NCBI RefSeq assembly: GCF_025399795.1
Contig: NZ_JAODTZ010000028.1
Location: forward strand, 1-64,000
From: Streptomyces rhizosphaerihabitans
Lineage (GTDB): Bacteria; Actinomycetota; Actinomycetes; Streptomycetales; Streptomycetaceae
Reading direction: 5' to 3'
Length of the DNA stretch: 64,000 nt
Shown here: positions 16,665 through 25,435 of the stretch, one piece after another
How positions within the stretch are numbered: the first letter of the stretch is position 1
How the letters are laid out: every line of letters begins with the position of its first letter
Position numbers and translations under genes: made by a program
The notes under the pieces: generated by a model
Database searches by the model: none
Told to the model about the DNA's origin: nothing
Seen by the model: the letters and a program-made list of their open reading frames with translations, nothing else

Positions 16665-18011
16665 TCAGCTGTCGAAGCCATCGGCCGAGACGTCGAAGAC
16701 GCTGTCCGGACCGCTCGGCTCGTCGGGGATCAGTCCGCCGCCGTCGGGTGCGTCGGGGCTGTCCGGAGCGGTGTCCTCGGTGGGCGTGCCCGGCTCGTCG
16801 GACGGGACCGGCGGTGACGAGGGCTCCTGGGAGCCGGACCGGTCGGGGGCGGCGGTGTCCGTCGACGGGGCGGTGTTCCGGCCCGAGGGGGCCGGGGTGG
16901 TCCCCGGTCCCGTGGTCGGAGGTGCCGTGGCGGTGCCCGTGGGGCAGTGCGAGGGCTCGGCGGGCAGGGGCGAGGACCGGTCCGGCCGGGATACGTCCCT
17001 GGCGGCGCCGTCCGTCGGCGTGCCGGTGGGCGCGGTGCCGGACCCGGCGCTCTCGCCCGGGGCGCTCTCCCCGGTCCCCGGCGTCGCAGTCGGGGTCGCG
17101 GTCGGGGTCGCGGTCGGGGTGACGCAGTCGGACGCGGAGGCGTCCGGGGACGGACTCCGTCCGTCCGGCGAGGCGCTGGCGGAGGGGTCGTGCGGGGCCG
17201 TGGAATCGTGCGGCTTCGGGGTCGGGGTCCGGCCGTCGGGCGGCGGTACGACATGGTCGTGACGGTGGCCGTCGTGGCCGACCGGCCGTTCGATCCAGGT
17301 GTTGTCGTCGACGTCGACGATCGTGATGTCGGTGATCACCGCGGGCGCCGGGGTCACCACGACGACCTGGGCGGGCCGGTACCCGCTCCAGGGCCTGCCC
17401 CGGACGTCCGGGTTCCCGTCGATCGGGGTGGGCCGGCCCAGCGGGTTGCCGCAGGCGCAGCGGACCCGGGGTACGCCCCGGTTGTCGACGAGGACGGCCG
17501 TACCTGCCTGGAGCACGGCCTGGAAGCCGGTCGCCCGTCCGTCACCGAACCCGTGGTTCGTGACGCTGGTGTCGGCGCGCAGTACGACCGGGGTCAGCTG
17601 GCGCAGATAGTCCGGGACGGATCCCGGGGAGATGCCGGAGACCTCGGCGAAGGCGCGGGCCTTGGCCCGGTCGGCGTCCAGGAACCGGATCTGCTTCTCG
17701 ACGTCGCAGCTGCCGGTGTTCCGGGCGCCTCCGTAGAGGCCCGGTGTGGCGCCCGAGAACGAGCGCACTCCGCGCGCGGCGGTGGGCGTGGACTGCGGCG
17801 TTCGGGTGACAGCCGGCGGCGTCGCGGTGGAGGTGTCGGTGGACGCCGTGAAGGGGTCGGGCCCCCGGGCCGCGGCGGGCTGGAGGAACACCTCGCCGCC
17901 GGTCGATCCGTTCGATGCCCTGCCCCTGTCGCCGCCGCCACAGCCTGCGACGACGAGCAGTACCGCCGCGAGCGCGCAGGCCACGACGAGGGTCCTGGTG
18001 GGTATGTGCAC
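16665..18011 (-). CDS. Lipoprotein with Ser/Thr/Pro-rich C-terminus (DUF6777-like)
   Basis: A protein of about 448 residues from the GTG at 18011, preceded by GGGAG. The lipobox is VVAGC. A folded region spans about residues 60-265, with the conserved-looking stretches GLYGGARNTGSCDVEKQI, LTPVVLRADTSVTNHGFGDG, AGTAVLVDNRGVPRVRCACGNPL and a WSGYRP motif. This resembles the domain called DUF6777, assigned from memory. The C-terminal 180 residues are low-complexity, rich in Pro, Thr, Ser and Asp, and include a TPTATPTATPTATP run encoded by a 12-bp tandem repeat. This tail probably extends through the cell wall. Function unknown. It is divergent from the lipase maturation factor gene. Confidence 0.78.
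   Translation of the reverse strand: MHIPTRTLVVACALAAVLLVVAGCGGGDRGRASNGSTGGEVFLQPAAARGPDPFTASTDTSTATPPAVTRTPQSTPTAARGVRSFSGATPGLYGGARNTGSCDVEKQIRFLDADRAKARAFAEVSGISPGSVPDYLRQLTPVVLRADTSVTNHGFGDGRATGFQAVLQAGTAVLVDNRGVPRVRCACGNPLGRPTPIDGNPDVRGRPWSGYRPAQVVVVTPAPAVITDITIVDVDDNTWIERPVGHDGHRHDHVVPPPDGRTPTPKPHDSTAPHDPSASASPDGRSPSPDASASDCVTPTATPTATPTATPGTGESAPGESAGSGTAPTGTPTDGAARDVSRPDRSSPLPAEPSHCPTGTATAPPTTGPGTTPAPSGRNTAPSTDTAAPDRSGSQEPSSPPVPSDEPGTPTEDTAPDSPDAPDGGGLIPDEPSGPDSVFDVSADGFDS
17083..17118. repeat. 12-bp tandem repeat within the lipoprotein gene
   Basis: Three head-to-tail copies of GTCGCGGTCGGG (the first with A for G at the sixth base) encode part of a Thr-Pro-Thr-Ala repeat in the lipoprotein tail. 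This is a likely site of length variation. Confidence 0.75.
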
Positions 18012-18128
18012 CGCGTTCTCCCGTTCGTCCCGGGCAATTCGTGCACCATTCTCTGCGTCACCCTCTTGGCGCACGCAAGCGGAGATCGGTCACCCAGCGT
18101 CACAATGGAGGGGAGAGGAGCACGCGCC

Positions 18129-19559
18129 ATGGAGTGGTTCGTCGCACCCGACTACTGGCTGAGCCGGCTGGTCTTCCAGCGGGCGCTGGCCGTGCTGTAT
18201 ATCGTCGCGTTCCTGGGCGCGGCCCTGCAGTTCCGCGCGCTGATCGGGGAGCGCGGGATGCTGCCGGTGCCGCGCTTCGTGCGGCGGGTCGCGTTCCGTG
18301 ACGCGCCGAGCGTGTTCCATCTGCGCTACTCGGACCGCTTCTTCGCGGCCTGGTGCTGGACGGGCTGCGCGGTGTCGGTCGCGCTGGTCGCCGGCCTCGA
18401 CGGGCGGCTGCCGCTCTGGGGCGCGATGCTGTTGTGGCTGGTCCCCTGGGCCCTGTATCTGTCGATCGTCAATGTCGGCCAGACCTGGTACTCGTTCGGC
18501 TGGGAGTCCCTGCTCCTGGAGGTGGGCTTCCTCGCGGTCTTCCTCGGCAACGACGAGGTGGCGCCGCCGGTCGTGGTGCTGTTCCTCATGCGCTGGGTGC
18601 TGTTCCGCGTCGAGTTCGGCGCAGGGCTGATCAAGATGCGGGGCGACGCCTGCTGGCGGAAGCTGACCTGCCTCTATTTCCACCACGAGACCCAGCCGAT
18701 GCCGGGTCCGCTGAGCTGGTTCTTCCACCATCTCCCCAAGCCGTTCCACCGTGCCGAGGTGGCCGCGAACCACTTCACCCAACTCGTGCTGCCCGTGCTG
18801 CTGTTCACCCCGCAGCCGGTCGCGACGGCGGCGGCCTCGCTGATGATCCTGACCCAGTTGTGGCTGGTCCTGTCCGGCAACTTCTCCTGGCTGAACTGGA
18901 CGACGATCGTGCTCGCCCTGAGCGTGACCGAGCTCCCCACCACCGCGCCGCATGTCGCCGCCGCGCCGCTCTGGTACGAGGTGGTCGTCCTCGTGGTGGC
19001 CGCCGGCCTGCTGGCCCTGAGCTACCGTCCGGCACGCAATCTGATCTCCCCGCGCCAGGTCATGAACCGCTCCTTCGACCCGCTCCACTTGGTCAACACC
19101 TACGGGGCGTTCGGCAGCGTCAGCCGGGTGCGTCACGAGGTGATCGTCGAGGGCACCGCGGACGAGGTGCCGCGCGAGGACGCGGACTGGCGGGAGTACG
19201 AGTTCAAGGGAAAGCCGGGCGATCCGCGGTACTGGCCACGCCAGTTCGCGCCGTACCACCTGCGGCTCGACTGGCTGATGTGGTTCGTGGCGCTCTCTCC
19301 CGGATACGCCGGAACATGGTTCTCGGCATTGGTGGAACGGCTCCTGGAGAACGACCGTGACACCCTGCGGCTGCTGCGCCGCTCCCCGTTCCCCGCCGAC
19401 GCGCCGCCCCGCTACATCCGCGTCCGCCTCTTCCGCTACCGGTACACGACCTGGCGCGAACTGCGCGAGACCGGCGCGTGCTGGCATCGGACGTACGTGC
19501 GCGACTTCCTCCCGCCGACACGGCTGGAAGGCGCGGGCGAGCGGCGGATTCCGTACTGA
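18129..19559 (+). CDS. Lipase maturation factor family membrane protein
   Basis: An integral membrane protein of 476 residues with an ATG start behind GGAGGGGAGAGG. About eight hydrophobic segments occupy residues 15-310. The family signature region NVGQTWYSFGWESLLLEVGFL and the stretch FRVEFGAGLIKMRGDACWRKLTCLYFHHETQPMP (positions about 160-195) match the lipase maturation factor (LMF1/DUF1222) family. The C-terminal soluble part has RYWPRQFAPYHLRLDWLMWF. In animals LMF1 helps lipases fold in the ER; in bacteria the role is not established. Divergent from the upstream lipoprotein gene. Confidence 0.9.
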   Translation: MEWFVAPDYWLSRLVFQRALAVLYIVAFLGAALQFRALIGERGMLPVPRFVRRVAFRDAPSVFHLRYSDRFFAAWCWTGCAVSVALVAGLDGRLPLWGAMLLWLVPWALYLSIVNVGQTWYSFGWESLLLEVGFLAVFLGNDEVAPPVVVLFLMRWVLFRVEFGAGLIKMRGDACWRKLTCLYFHHETQPMPGPLSWFFHHLPKPFHRAEVAANHFTQLVLPVLLFTPQPVATAAASLMILTQLWLVLSGNFSWLNWTTIVLALSVTELPTTAPHVAAAPLWYEVVVLVVAAGLLALSYRPARNLISPRQVMNRSFDPLHLVNTYGAFGSVSRVRHEVIVEGTADEVPREDADWREYEFKGKPGDPRYWPRQFAPYHLRLDWLMWFVALSPGYAGTWFSALVERLLENDRDTLRLLRRSPFPADAPPRYIRVRLFRYRYTTWRELRETGACWHRTYVRDFLPPTRLEGAGERRIPY

Positions 19560-19717
19560 GGGCTGCCTCGTAACCGGTGTGCCTCACTGCCTGCCTGCGC
19601 CGGTTCCTTGCTGCCGGGAACTCCGTGATGCCGAGGACTCCGTGATGCCGTGGATTCCGTATATCGCGGGCGTATCGAAAATCGCATACGCCACCGCAAC
19701 GGCCCTCGGTCTCCAAT

Positions 19718-20428
19718 GTGGGCATGAACCGCAACCCATCCCTGTCGGCGCCGCTCCGCCGTACGCGCGGGATCGTGCTTCTCGGCCTGGCGATCCTCGG
19801 CGTGGCGAGCGCCGCGTTCGTCGTGCGGCGGCCGCTCATGATGTCCGCTCCGAGATGCATGGCCGGGCGGTGGCACGGCTGCTTCGACACGTTCAACGGT
19901 GTGGTGCTCATGACGTTGGTCACGCTGCCGTTGGCCGCGCTGGTGGTGTGGGCCCTGGCGCACCGTCGGCGGGCCGCCGGCGTCACGTCGCCGTGGCGGA
20001 TGTCGCTGGCCGAGGTGGGCATGGTCCACGGGACGGTGCCGTTCCTGTGGCTGACCATGATGCCCGGCGCCGGGCCCGGCACCGCTCCACGTCGGGTGAG
20101 CCTGGTACCGCTGCGGGACCTGGTCACGATGGGGCCGCTCGGGATCGCCGGCAACCTGCTGGTCTTCGCGGCGCTGGGGTTCTTCGCCCCGATGCGGTTC
20201 GCGGCGGCGGCGTCCGTGCCGCGGATCCTGGCCCTCGGGGTGGGCTGCTCGGTCCTGGTCGAAACCGCACAGTACGTCCTGTGGCTGGACCGGGTGTCCT
20301 CCGTGGACGACGTACTGGTCAACACCGTCGGCGCCGCGCTGGCCGCGCTGGCGTCGCGCCGCTGGTGGCGCACCACGGCGCAAGCGCCCTCGGACCGGCC
20401 TCGCCCCGCGCTGACACCGGCAGGCTGA
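19718..20428 (+). CDS. VanZ-like family membrane protein
   Basis: A protein of 236 residues (GTG 19718; the ATG at 19724 is equally possible). It has four to five membrane helices: residues about 17-38, 60-82, 105-125, 145-165 and 200-220. The VanZ-like signature is near the C-terminus: ETAQYVLWLDRVSSVDDVLVNTVGAALAAL. VanZ proteins give low-level teicoplanin resistance in enterococci; most streptomycete members have unknown roles. A two-component system on the same strand begins 67 nt downstream, so the three genes may respond to a common envelope signal; this is inference. Confidence 0.85.
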   Translation: MGMNRNPSLSAPLRRTRGIVLLGLAILGVASAAFVVRRPLMMSAPRCMAGRWHGCFDTFNGVVLMTLVTLPLAALVVWALAHRRRAAGVTSPWRMSLAEVGMVHGTVPFLWLTMMPGAGPGTAPRRVSLVPLRDLVTMGPLGIAGNLLVFAALGFFAPMRFAAAASVPRILALGVGCSVLVETAQYVLWLDRVSSVDDVLVNTVGAALAALASRRWWRTTAQAPSDRPRPALTPAG

Positions 20429-20495
20429 GTCGCGTGTCCGGTGCGCGCATGTCTTGCATACGTCGGCGATATGGTGCGCTGCTTAGGCTTCAGGC

Positions 20496-21191
20496 ATGCG
20501 CGTACTGATCGTGGAGGACGAGCCCTACCTGGCGGAAGCCGTCCGTGACGGTCTGCGGCTGGAGGCGATCGCCGCCGACATCGCCGGCGACGGCGACTCC
20601 GCCCTGGAACTGCTCAGCGTCAACTTCTACGACCTCGCGGTCCTCGACCGCGACATCCCCGGCCCCTCCGGCGACGAGGTCGCCCGGCGTATCGTCGCCT
20701 CCGGCAGCGGCATCCCGATCCTCATGCTCACCGCTGCCGACCGGATCGAGGACAAGGCTTCCGGCTTCGGGCTCGGCGCCGACGACTATCTCACCAAGCC
20801 GTTCGAGCTCCAGGAGCTCGTCATGCGGCTGCGGGCGCTCGACCGCAGGCGCGCGCACTCCCGGCCGCCGGTCAGGGAGATCGCGGGCCTCCGGCTGGAC
20901 GCCTTCCGTCGGGAGGTCTTCCGCGACGGACACTACGTCGCGCTGACGCGTAAGCAGTTCGCCGTCCTCGAAGTCCTCGTCGCCGCCGAGGGCGGGGTCG
21001 TCAGCGCCGAAGAGCTGCTGGAACGGGCCTGGGACGAGAACGCCGACCCCCTCACCAACGCCGTGCGCATCACCGTCTCCGCACTGCGCAAACGACTCGG
21101 CGAACCATGGCTCATCGCCACGGTGCCCGGCGTCGGCTACCGGATCGACACCGGCATGGACAGCACCCACTCCGGCGGCGCTCATGAATAG
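20496..21191 (+). CDS. OmpR/PhoB-family response regulator
   Basis: A transcription regulator of 231 residues. The receiver domain (about residues 1-115) has the acidic pocket VEDEP, the phosphoacceptor Asp51 in VLDRDIPG and Lys in YLTKPFE. The winged-helix DNA-binding domain (about 130-222) shows LTRKQFAVLEVLVAAEGGVVS, quoted here only to its first part, and VPGVGYRID at the wing. Its stop overlaps the start of the kinase gene by 8 nt, the usual arrangement for a translationally coupled pair. It lies downstream of the VanZ-like gene. Confidence 0.95.
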   Translation: MRVLIVEDEPYLAEAVRDGLRLEAIAADIAGDGDSALELLSVNFYDLAVLDRDIPGPSGDEVARRIVASGSGIPILMLTAADRIEDKASGFGLGADDYLTKPFELQELVMRLRALDRRRAHSRPPVREIAGLRLDAFRREVFRDGHYVALTRKQFAVLEVLVAAEGGVVSAEELLERAWDENADPLTNAVRITVSALRKRLGEPWLIATVPGVGYRIDTGMDSTHSGGAHE

Positions 21192-22314
21192 ACGCCCAGG
21201 GCGCAGCGCCCGGCTGAAGCTCACCCTCAGCTACGCCGGATTCCTCTTCGTCGCGGGCACTCTCCTGCTGGCCGTCGTGTGGGTGTTCGCGCTGCGCTGG
21301 CTACCGGACAACGACCCCAGATCCCTCCAGAAGACGTTCGGTGCCGTGGTCATCGTCGGGCCCAGCCGCTCCGACCTCCTGCGCGGCTTCGCCCCCGCCG
21401 CGGCCGTGGCGATGGTCTTCCTGCTCGTGTTCGGCCTCCTGGGGGGATGGGTCCTCGCCGGCCGGATGCTCGCACCACTCACCCAGATCACGGATGCGGC
21501 CCGGATGGCCGGGAACGGATCGCTGTCCCACCGGATCCGCATGCAGGGCCGCCAGGACGAATTCCGGGAACTCTCCGACGCGTTCGACTCGATGCTCGAA
21601 CAACTCGAGTCCCATGTCGCCGAGCAGCGGAGGTTCGCCGCGAACGCATCCCACGAACTGCGCACCCCGCTGGCGATCTCGCGGACGCTCCTCGACGTCG
21701 CCCGCAAGGACCCCACGCGGGACCGGGGTGAACTCATCGAACGCCTGCACGCGGTCAATACGCGGGCGATCGACCTCACCGAGGCCCTCCTGCTGCTCGG
21801 CCGCGGCGACCGCGGGACCTTCACCCGCGAGAGCGTCGATCTGTCCCTCATCGCCGAGGAAGCCGCCGAAACGCTGCTTCCCCTCGCCGAACAGCGCCGG
21901 ATCACGCTCGACGTCACCGGTGCGGCGGCCCGAACCAGCGGCTCCGCGGAGCTCCTGCTGCGGATGGTGACGAACCTCGTCCAGAACGCCATCGTCCACA
22001 ATCTCCCCGTCGGCGGCACCGTGACGGTCCGCACCGAGGCGGACGGCGACACGAGCGTGCTGCGGGTCGAGAACACGGGCCGTCAGCTCCCGCCGGAGCT
22101 GGTACCGACCCTCACCGAGCCCTTCCAGCGCGGAACGGAGCGCCTGCGCACCGACGAGCACGCCGGCGTCGGCCTCGGCCTGGCCATCGTGAACAGCGTC
22201 GTCCGCGCCCACGACGGGACCCTCGACCTCGCTCCCTGCCCCGCCGGCGGCCTCCTCGTCACGGTCCGGCTTCCCGGCACGAAGCAGGCGTCGTCCCCGA
22301 GTGATCGGCAATGA
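21184..22314 (+). CDS. Membrane sensor histidine kinase
   Basis: A protein of 376 residues. Two membrane helices (about 15-38 and 72-95) flank a short extracytoplasmic loop of about 35 residues, too small for a typical ligand domain, so it may sense the membrane or a partner. A HAMP region follows (RMLAPLTQITDAARMAGNG). The H-box is ASHELRTPLA, the N-box NLVQNAIVHN and the G-box GVGLGLAIVNS, so it is catalytically complete. It overlaps the regulator gene upstream, and its TGA overlaps the ATG of the next hypothetical gene. Confidence 0.95.
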   Translation: MNRRPGRSARLKLTLSYAGFLFVAGTLLLAVVWVFALRWLPDNDPRSLQKTFGAVVIVGPSRSDLLRGFAPAAAVAMVFLLVFGLLGGWVLAGRMLAPLTQITDAARMAGNGSLSHRIRMQGRQDEFRELSDAFDSMLEQLESHVAEQRRFAANASHELRTPLAISRTLLDVARKDPTRDRGELIERLHAVNTRAIDLTEALLLLGRGDRGTFTRESVDLSLIAEEAAETLLPLAEQRRITLDVTGAAARTSGSAELLLRMVTNLVQNAIVHNLPVGGTVTVRTEADGDTSVLRVENTGRQLPPELVPTLTEPFQRGTERLRTDEHAGVGLGLAIVNSVVRAHDGTLDLAPCPAGGLLVTVRLPGTKQASSPSDRQ

Positions 22315-22823
22315 TGGGCGAGGTGTCAGCGATGACTCGCGCACCGGAATCCGCGATCCGGACAGTGACGACGGGGTGCGTTGTGGGAATGGTCGAAGAG
22401 CTCTGGAAGGCCGGGGAGATGCCGCTCCGCGACGGGCTGTACCGGCCGGACGACACCGGCTCGGAGTTGCGTGTCGAGGGTCCGGGGGCGTACCACCCGG
22501 ATGCCGGGCAGCCGATTCCCTTCCGTGTCGGAGGACCGTTCGACGTGGCCCAGGCCCTTGAGGAACACGGCGTCGACGAGGTGGACACGTGCTTCGAGAG
22601 CCCGCTGCCGGACGGAACGGGGTGGATGTCCGGCGGGGGCGGCGGGATGGGCAACATCGGCCACCTCGCCCGTCTCGACGCCGACCGCTCGTTGCGGTGG
22701 CTCGCCGTGATGTTCCACTCCAACCCGTTCGTCGAGGTGCGCTACGAGGGCATGAGCGCCGTCTTCACCAACGACTGGGGAAACCGGCTGATGCTCGACC
22801 TCGGCAGCCCTGCCCTCGGCTGA
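22311..22823 (+). CDS. Hypothetical protein coupled to the histidine kinase gene
   Basis: A protein of up to 170 residues with no family I recognise. The ATG at 22311 overlaps the kinase stop (ATGA), which suggests coupling; ATGs at 22332 and 22389 are alternatives. No signal peptide or membrane helix. It is Gly-rich in the middle (GTGWMSGGGGGMGNIG) and acidic, and the end has FVEVRYEGMSAVFTNDWGN. The composition and third-position G/C fit a real gene. It could be an immunity-like or small beta-rich protein, but nothing in the sequence proves that. Whether it belongs functionally to the two-component system is unknown. Confidence 0.65.
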   Translation: MMGEVSAMTRAPESAIRTVTTGCVVGMVEELWKAGEMPLRDGLYRPDDTGSELRVEGPGAYHPDAGQPIPFRVGGPFDVAQALEEHGVDEVDTCFESPLPDGTGWMSGGGGGMGNIGHLARLDADRSLRWLAVMFHSNPFVEVRYEGMSAVFTNDWGNRLMLDLGSPALG

Positions 22824-22851
22824 CACCGCCCCTGAACGAGGACAGGGGGGA

Positions 22852-23691
22852 TCAGACGCCGTACACGCGAGTGGCCGTGCCGGTGAAGACGGAGTGGCGC
22901 TCGCTCTCGTCCAGCCCGGACGTCAGCTCCTCGGCCGTCCGGACGACCTGGCCGTAGGTCGCGGCGAGCGTGCACACCGGCCAGTCGGAGCCGAACATCG
23001 TCCGGTCGGGACCGAAGGCTTCCAGGACCGTGTCGGCGTACGGCCGCAGGTCATCGGGAGTCCACCGCGCCGGGTCCGCCTCGGTGACCATCCCGGAGAG
23101 CTTGCACACCGTGTTGGGCAGCGCGGCCAGTTCGCGGACCGCGGCCGCCCAGGGGTCCGGGGCGCGGGCGGCGATCGGCGGCTTGCCCAGGTGGTCCAGC
23201 ACGAAGGTCAGTCCGGGGTGTTCGGCGGCTGCCCGTGCGCAGGCGGGCAGTTGGTGCGGCCGCACGACGAGGTCGTAGACGAGCCCCGCGTCCGCGACGG
23301 CGGCCAGTCCGCGCCGCACGTCCGGGCGCAGCAGCCAGCCGGGGTCGCGCTCGCCCTGGACCTGGTGGCGGATGCCCCTGAGATGACTGCCGCCGGGCAT
23401 CTCCCGCAGGCGCGCGAGCTCGTCGGCGACGTCCGGCCGGGTCAGGTCCGTCCAGCCGACCACGGCCGCCACCAGCGGACTCTCCTGCGCGAGCGCGAGC
23501 AGCTCGGGGGTCTCGTCGGCCATGGTGACCGTCTGGACGAGGACGGTGCGGTCCACCCCGGCGGTGTCCGCCTCCGGTGCGAGGTCCGCCATGCCGAAGT
23601 TCCGTCGCAGGGGCTGGAGTTCGGGGCCGGTGATCCAGTCCTGGTCTCGGACCGACAGGTCCCAGACGTGGTGGTGAGCGTCTACGGTCAC
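22852..23691 (-). CDS. Amidohydrolase 2 family protein, probable L-fuconolactonase
   Basis: A TIM-barrel amidohydrolase of 279 residues. The metal-site motif DAHHHVWD is at residues 4-11, and HLGKPP and MFGSDWPVC mark the later strands. This family includes sugar lactonases; in the L-fucose oxidative pathway the enzyme opens L-fucono-1,5-lactone to L-fuconate. The assignment rests on its position as the last gene of an operon with L-fuconate dehydratase. The GTG start at 23691 overlaps the aldo/keto reductase stop by 4 nt (GTGA), so translation is coupled. Confidence 0.88.
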   Translation of the reverse strand: MTVDAHHHVWDLSVRDQDWITGPELQPLRRNFGMADLAPEADTAGVDRTVLVQTVTMADETPELLALAQESPLVAAVVGWTDLTRPDVADELARLREMPGGSHLRGIRHQVQGERDPGWLLRPDVRRGLAAVADAGLVYDLVVRPHQLPACARAAAEHPGLTFVLDHLGKPPIAARAPDPWAAAVRELAALPNTVCKLSGMVTEADPARWTPDDLRPYADTVLEAFGPDRTMFGSDWPVCTLAATYGQVVRTAEELTSGLDESERHSVFTGTATRVYGV

Positions 23692-24674
23692 GGCAGTTCC
23701 CGTCCGGGGAGGGGGGTGGTGACCGGCAGCAGGCCCTCCGCGTGCAGCTCCTGCCAGAATTCCGGGGGCACGGGCTCAGCGAACTGCCGTGCGCAGTCGC
23801 GGACTTCGGCCGCCGAGCGGGCACCGGCCAGGACGCTCACCACCGCCGGGTGGGCGGCCGGGAAGGCGAGGGCGGCGGCGCGCAGGGTGGTGCCGTGCCG
23901 CTCGGCGATCTCCTTCAGGCGCAGTGCGCGGTCCAGCAACTCGCCTCCCGCCACGGTGTAGTTGTACGTCGCTCCCGGGCGCGGATCCGCCAGCAGGCCG
24001 GAGTTGAAGGCGCCGCCGATGATGACGGAGGTACCGCGGTCCTGGGCGGCAGGGAGCAGTTCGGTGAGGGCGCCTTGGTCCAGGAGGGTGTAGCGGCCCG
24101 CGCACAGCACCACGTCGACGTCCGTCTCGCGCACGAACCGGGTGAGCATGTCCGTCTGGTTCATGCCCGCGCCGATCGCACCGACGACGCCCTGCGAGCG
24201 CAGCTTCTCCAGCGCGGGGTAACCCTCACGGAAGGCCTGCCCGGCGTGGTCGTCGGGGTCGTGCAGGTAGACGACGTCCACGCGGTCGAGGCCGAGCCGT
24301 CCGAGGCTGGCGTCCAGGCTCCGGCGTACGCCGTCGGCGCTGAAGTCCCAGACGCGGTGGTGCGTGGCGGGCACCGCGAAGCCGTCGGCCAAGTCGTCGC
24401 CGCCCGCTTCCACGGGTTCCAGGAGGCGCCCCACCTTGGTCGAGACGGTGTACTCGGCGCGGGGCCGGTCGCGCAGGGCCTCACCCAGGCGCTGTTCGGA
24501 GAGGCCGAGGCCGTAGTGCGGGGCGGTGTCGAAGTAGCGGATGCCGCTCGTCCAGGCGGCGTCGACCGCCTCGTACGCCTGCTCGTCGGTGACCTCGGTG
24601 AACAGGTTGCCGATGCCGGCGGCACCGAAGGACAGCGCGCTGACGGGGACGCCGCTCCCGCCGAGGAGGTTCAC
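23688..24674 (-). CDS. Aldo/keto reductase, probable L-fucose 1-dehydrogenase
   Basis: A (beta/alpha)8 oxidoreductase of 328 residues. The catalytic Asp and Tyr are in RYFDTAPHYGLGLSEQRLGE (residues about 45-63), Lys in STKVGRLL, and His in VVYLHDPDDH. The layout fits the D-threo-aldose 1-dehydrogenase / L-fucose dehydrogenase group, which oxidises L-fucose at C1 to the lactone. The GTG at 24674 overlaps the upstream SDR stop by 4 nt; a longer open frame exists upstream but lies inside the SDR gene. The operon context supports the first step of oxidative fucose breakdown. Confidence 0.87.
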   Translation of the reverse strand: MNLLGGSGVPVSALSFGAAGIGNLFTEVTDEQAYEAVDAAWTSGIRYFDTAPHYGLGLSEQRLGEALRDRPRAEYTVSTKVGRLLEPVEAGGDDLADGFAVPATHHRVWDFSADGVRRSLDASLGRLGLDRVDVVYLHDPDDHAGQAFREGYPALEKLRSQGVVGAIGAGMNQTDMLTRFVRETDVDVVLCAGRYTLLDQGALTELLPAAQDRGTSVIIGGAFNSGLLADPRPGATYNYTVAGGELLDRALRLKEIAERHGTTLRAAALAFPAAHPAVVSVLAGARSAAEVRDCARQFAEPVPPEFWQELHAEGLLPVTTPLPGRELP

Positions 24675-25435
24675 CGGGCCGCCGGGCGCGGTCGCAGCCC
24701 CTGCATCCCGCCGTCCACCGCGAGTGCGGTGCCGGTGGTGGATCCGGACAGCGGGCTCGCCAAGTAGGCGATGGCGCCCGCGACTTCGGGCGCCGACACC
24801 AGGCGGCCGGTGGGCTGGCGGGCCTCCAGTGCGGCGCGCTCGGCGGCCGGATCGGGAGCGGCGTCCAGGAGCCGGCCGACCCACGGGGTGTCCACCGTGC
24901 CGGGGTTGACACAGTTGACGCGGATGCCTTCGCGGACGTGGTCGGCGGCCATGGCGAGGGTGAGGGCCTGGACGGCGCCCTTGGACGCCGAGTACAGCGC
25001 CCGCTGGGGCAGGCCCGCGGTGGCCGCGACCGAGCAGGTGTTCACGATCGCCGCGTGTGTGGATTCCCGGAGGTGGGGCAGGGCGGCGCGGGTCGTCCGC
25101 ACGACGCCGAGGACGTTGACGTCCAGGACCCGGTGCCATTCCTCGTCGTCGTTGTCCTCGACGGTGCCGCGAGCGCCGATGCCCGCGTTGTTCACCAGGA
25201 TGTCGAGGCCGCCCAGGTCCGCGACCGCGGCGGCGACGGCCGCCCGAACGGAGGCGTCGTCGGTGACGTCGGCGCGGTGGCCGGTCAGCGGCTTGTCGAC
25301 GGACGAGGGATCGAGGTCGAGGACGGCGACCCGGGCTCCGCGGGCGGCGAGGAGGTCGGCGGTGGCCCGGCCGATCCCGGAAGCGCCTCCGGTCACCAGT
25401 GCCCTGAGTCCGTCGAAGTCCTGATGGTCCGTCAT
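24671..25435 (-). CDS. SDR dehydrogenase of the fucose operon
   Basis: A classical short-chain dehydrogenase of 254 residues: ALVTGGASGIGRAT (cofactor site), DLDPS (NAD-preferring Asp after strand 2), LVNNAGIGARG, and the catalytic Tyr/Lys in ALYSASKGAVQ. In known bacterial fucose pathways an SDR oxidises 2-keto-3-deoxy-L-fuconate at C4; an alternative is a role in oxidising fucose itself. The operon also contains an aldo/keto reductase suited to the latter, so the keto-deoxy step is more likely. It overlaps both neighbours by 4 nt. Confidence 0.88.
   Translation of the reverse strand: MTDHQDFDGLRALVTGGASGIGRATADLLAARGARVAVLDLDPSSVDKPLTGHRADVTDDASVRAAVAAAVADLGGLDILVNNAGIGARGTVEDNDDEEWHRVLDVNVLGVVRTTRAALPHLRESTHAAIVNTCSVAATAGLPQRALYSASKGAVQALTLAMAADHVREGIRVNCVNPGTVDTPWVGRLLDAAPDPAAERAALEARQPTGRLVSAPEVAGAIAYLASPLSGSTTGTALAVDGGMQGLRPRPAAR

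Noticed and set aside
16947..18128. Upstream extension of the lipase maturation factor frame by almost 400 codons
   Set aside because: It runs antisense through the lipoprotein gene; the ATG at 18129 has a strong ribosome site and begins at the family start.
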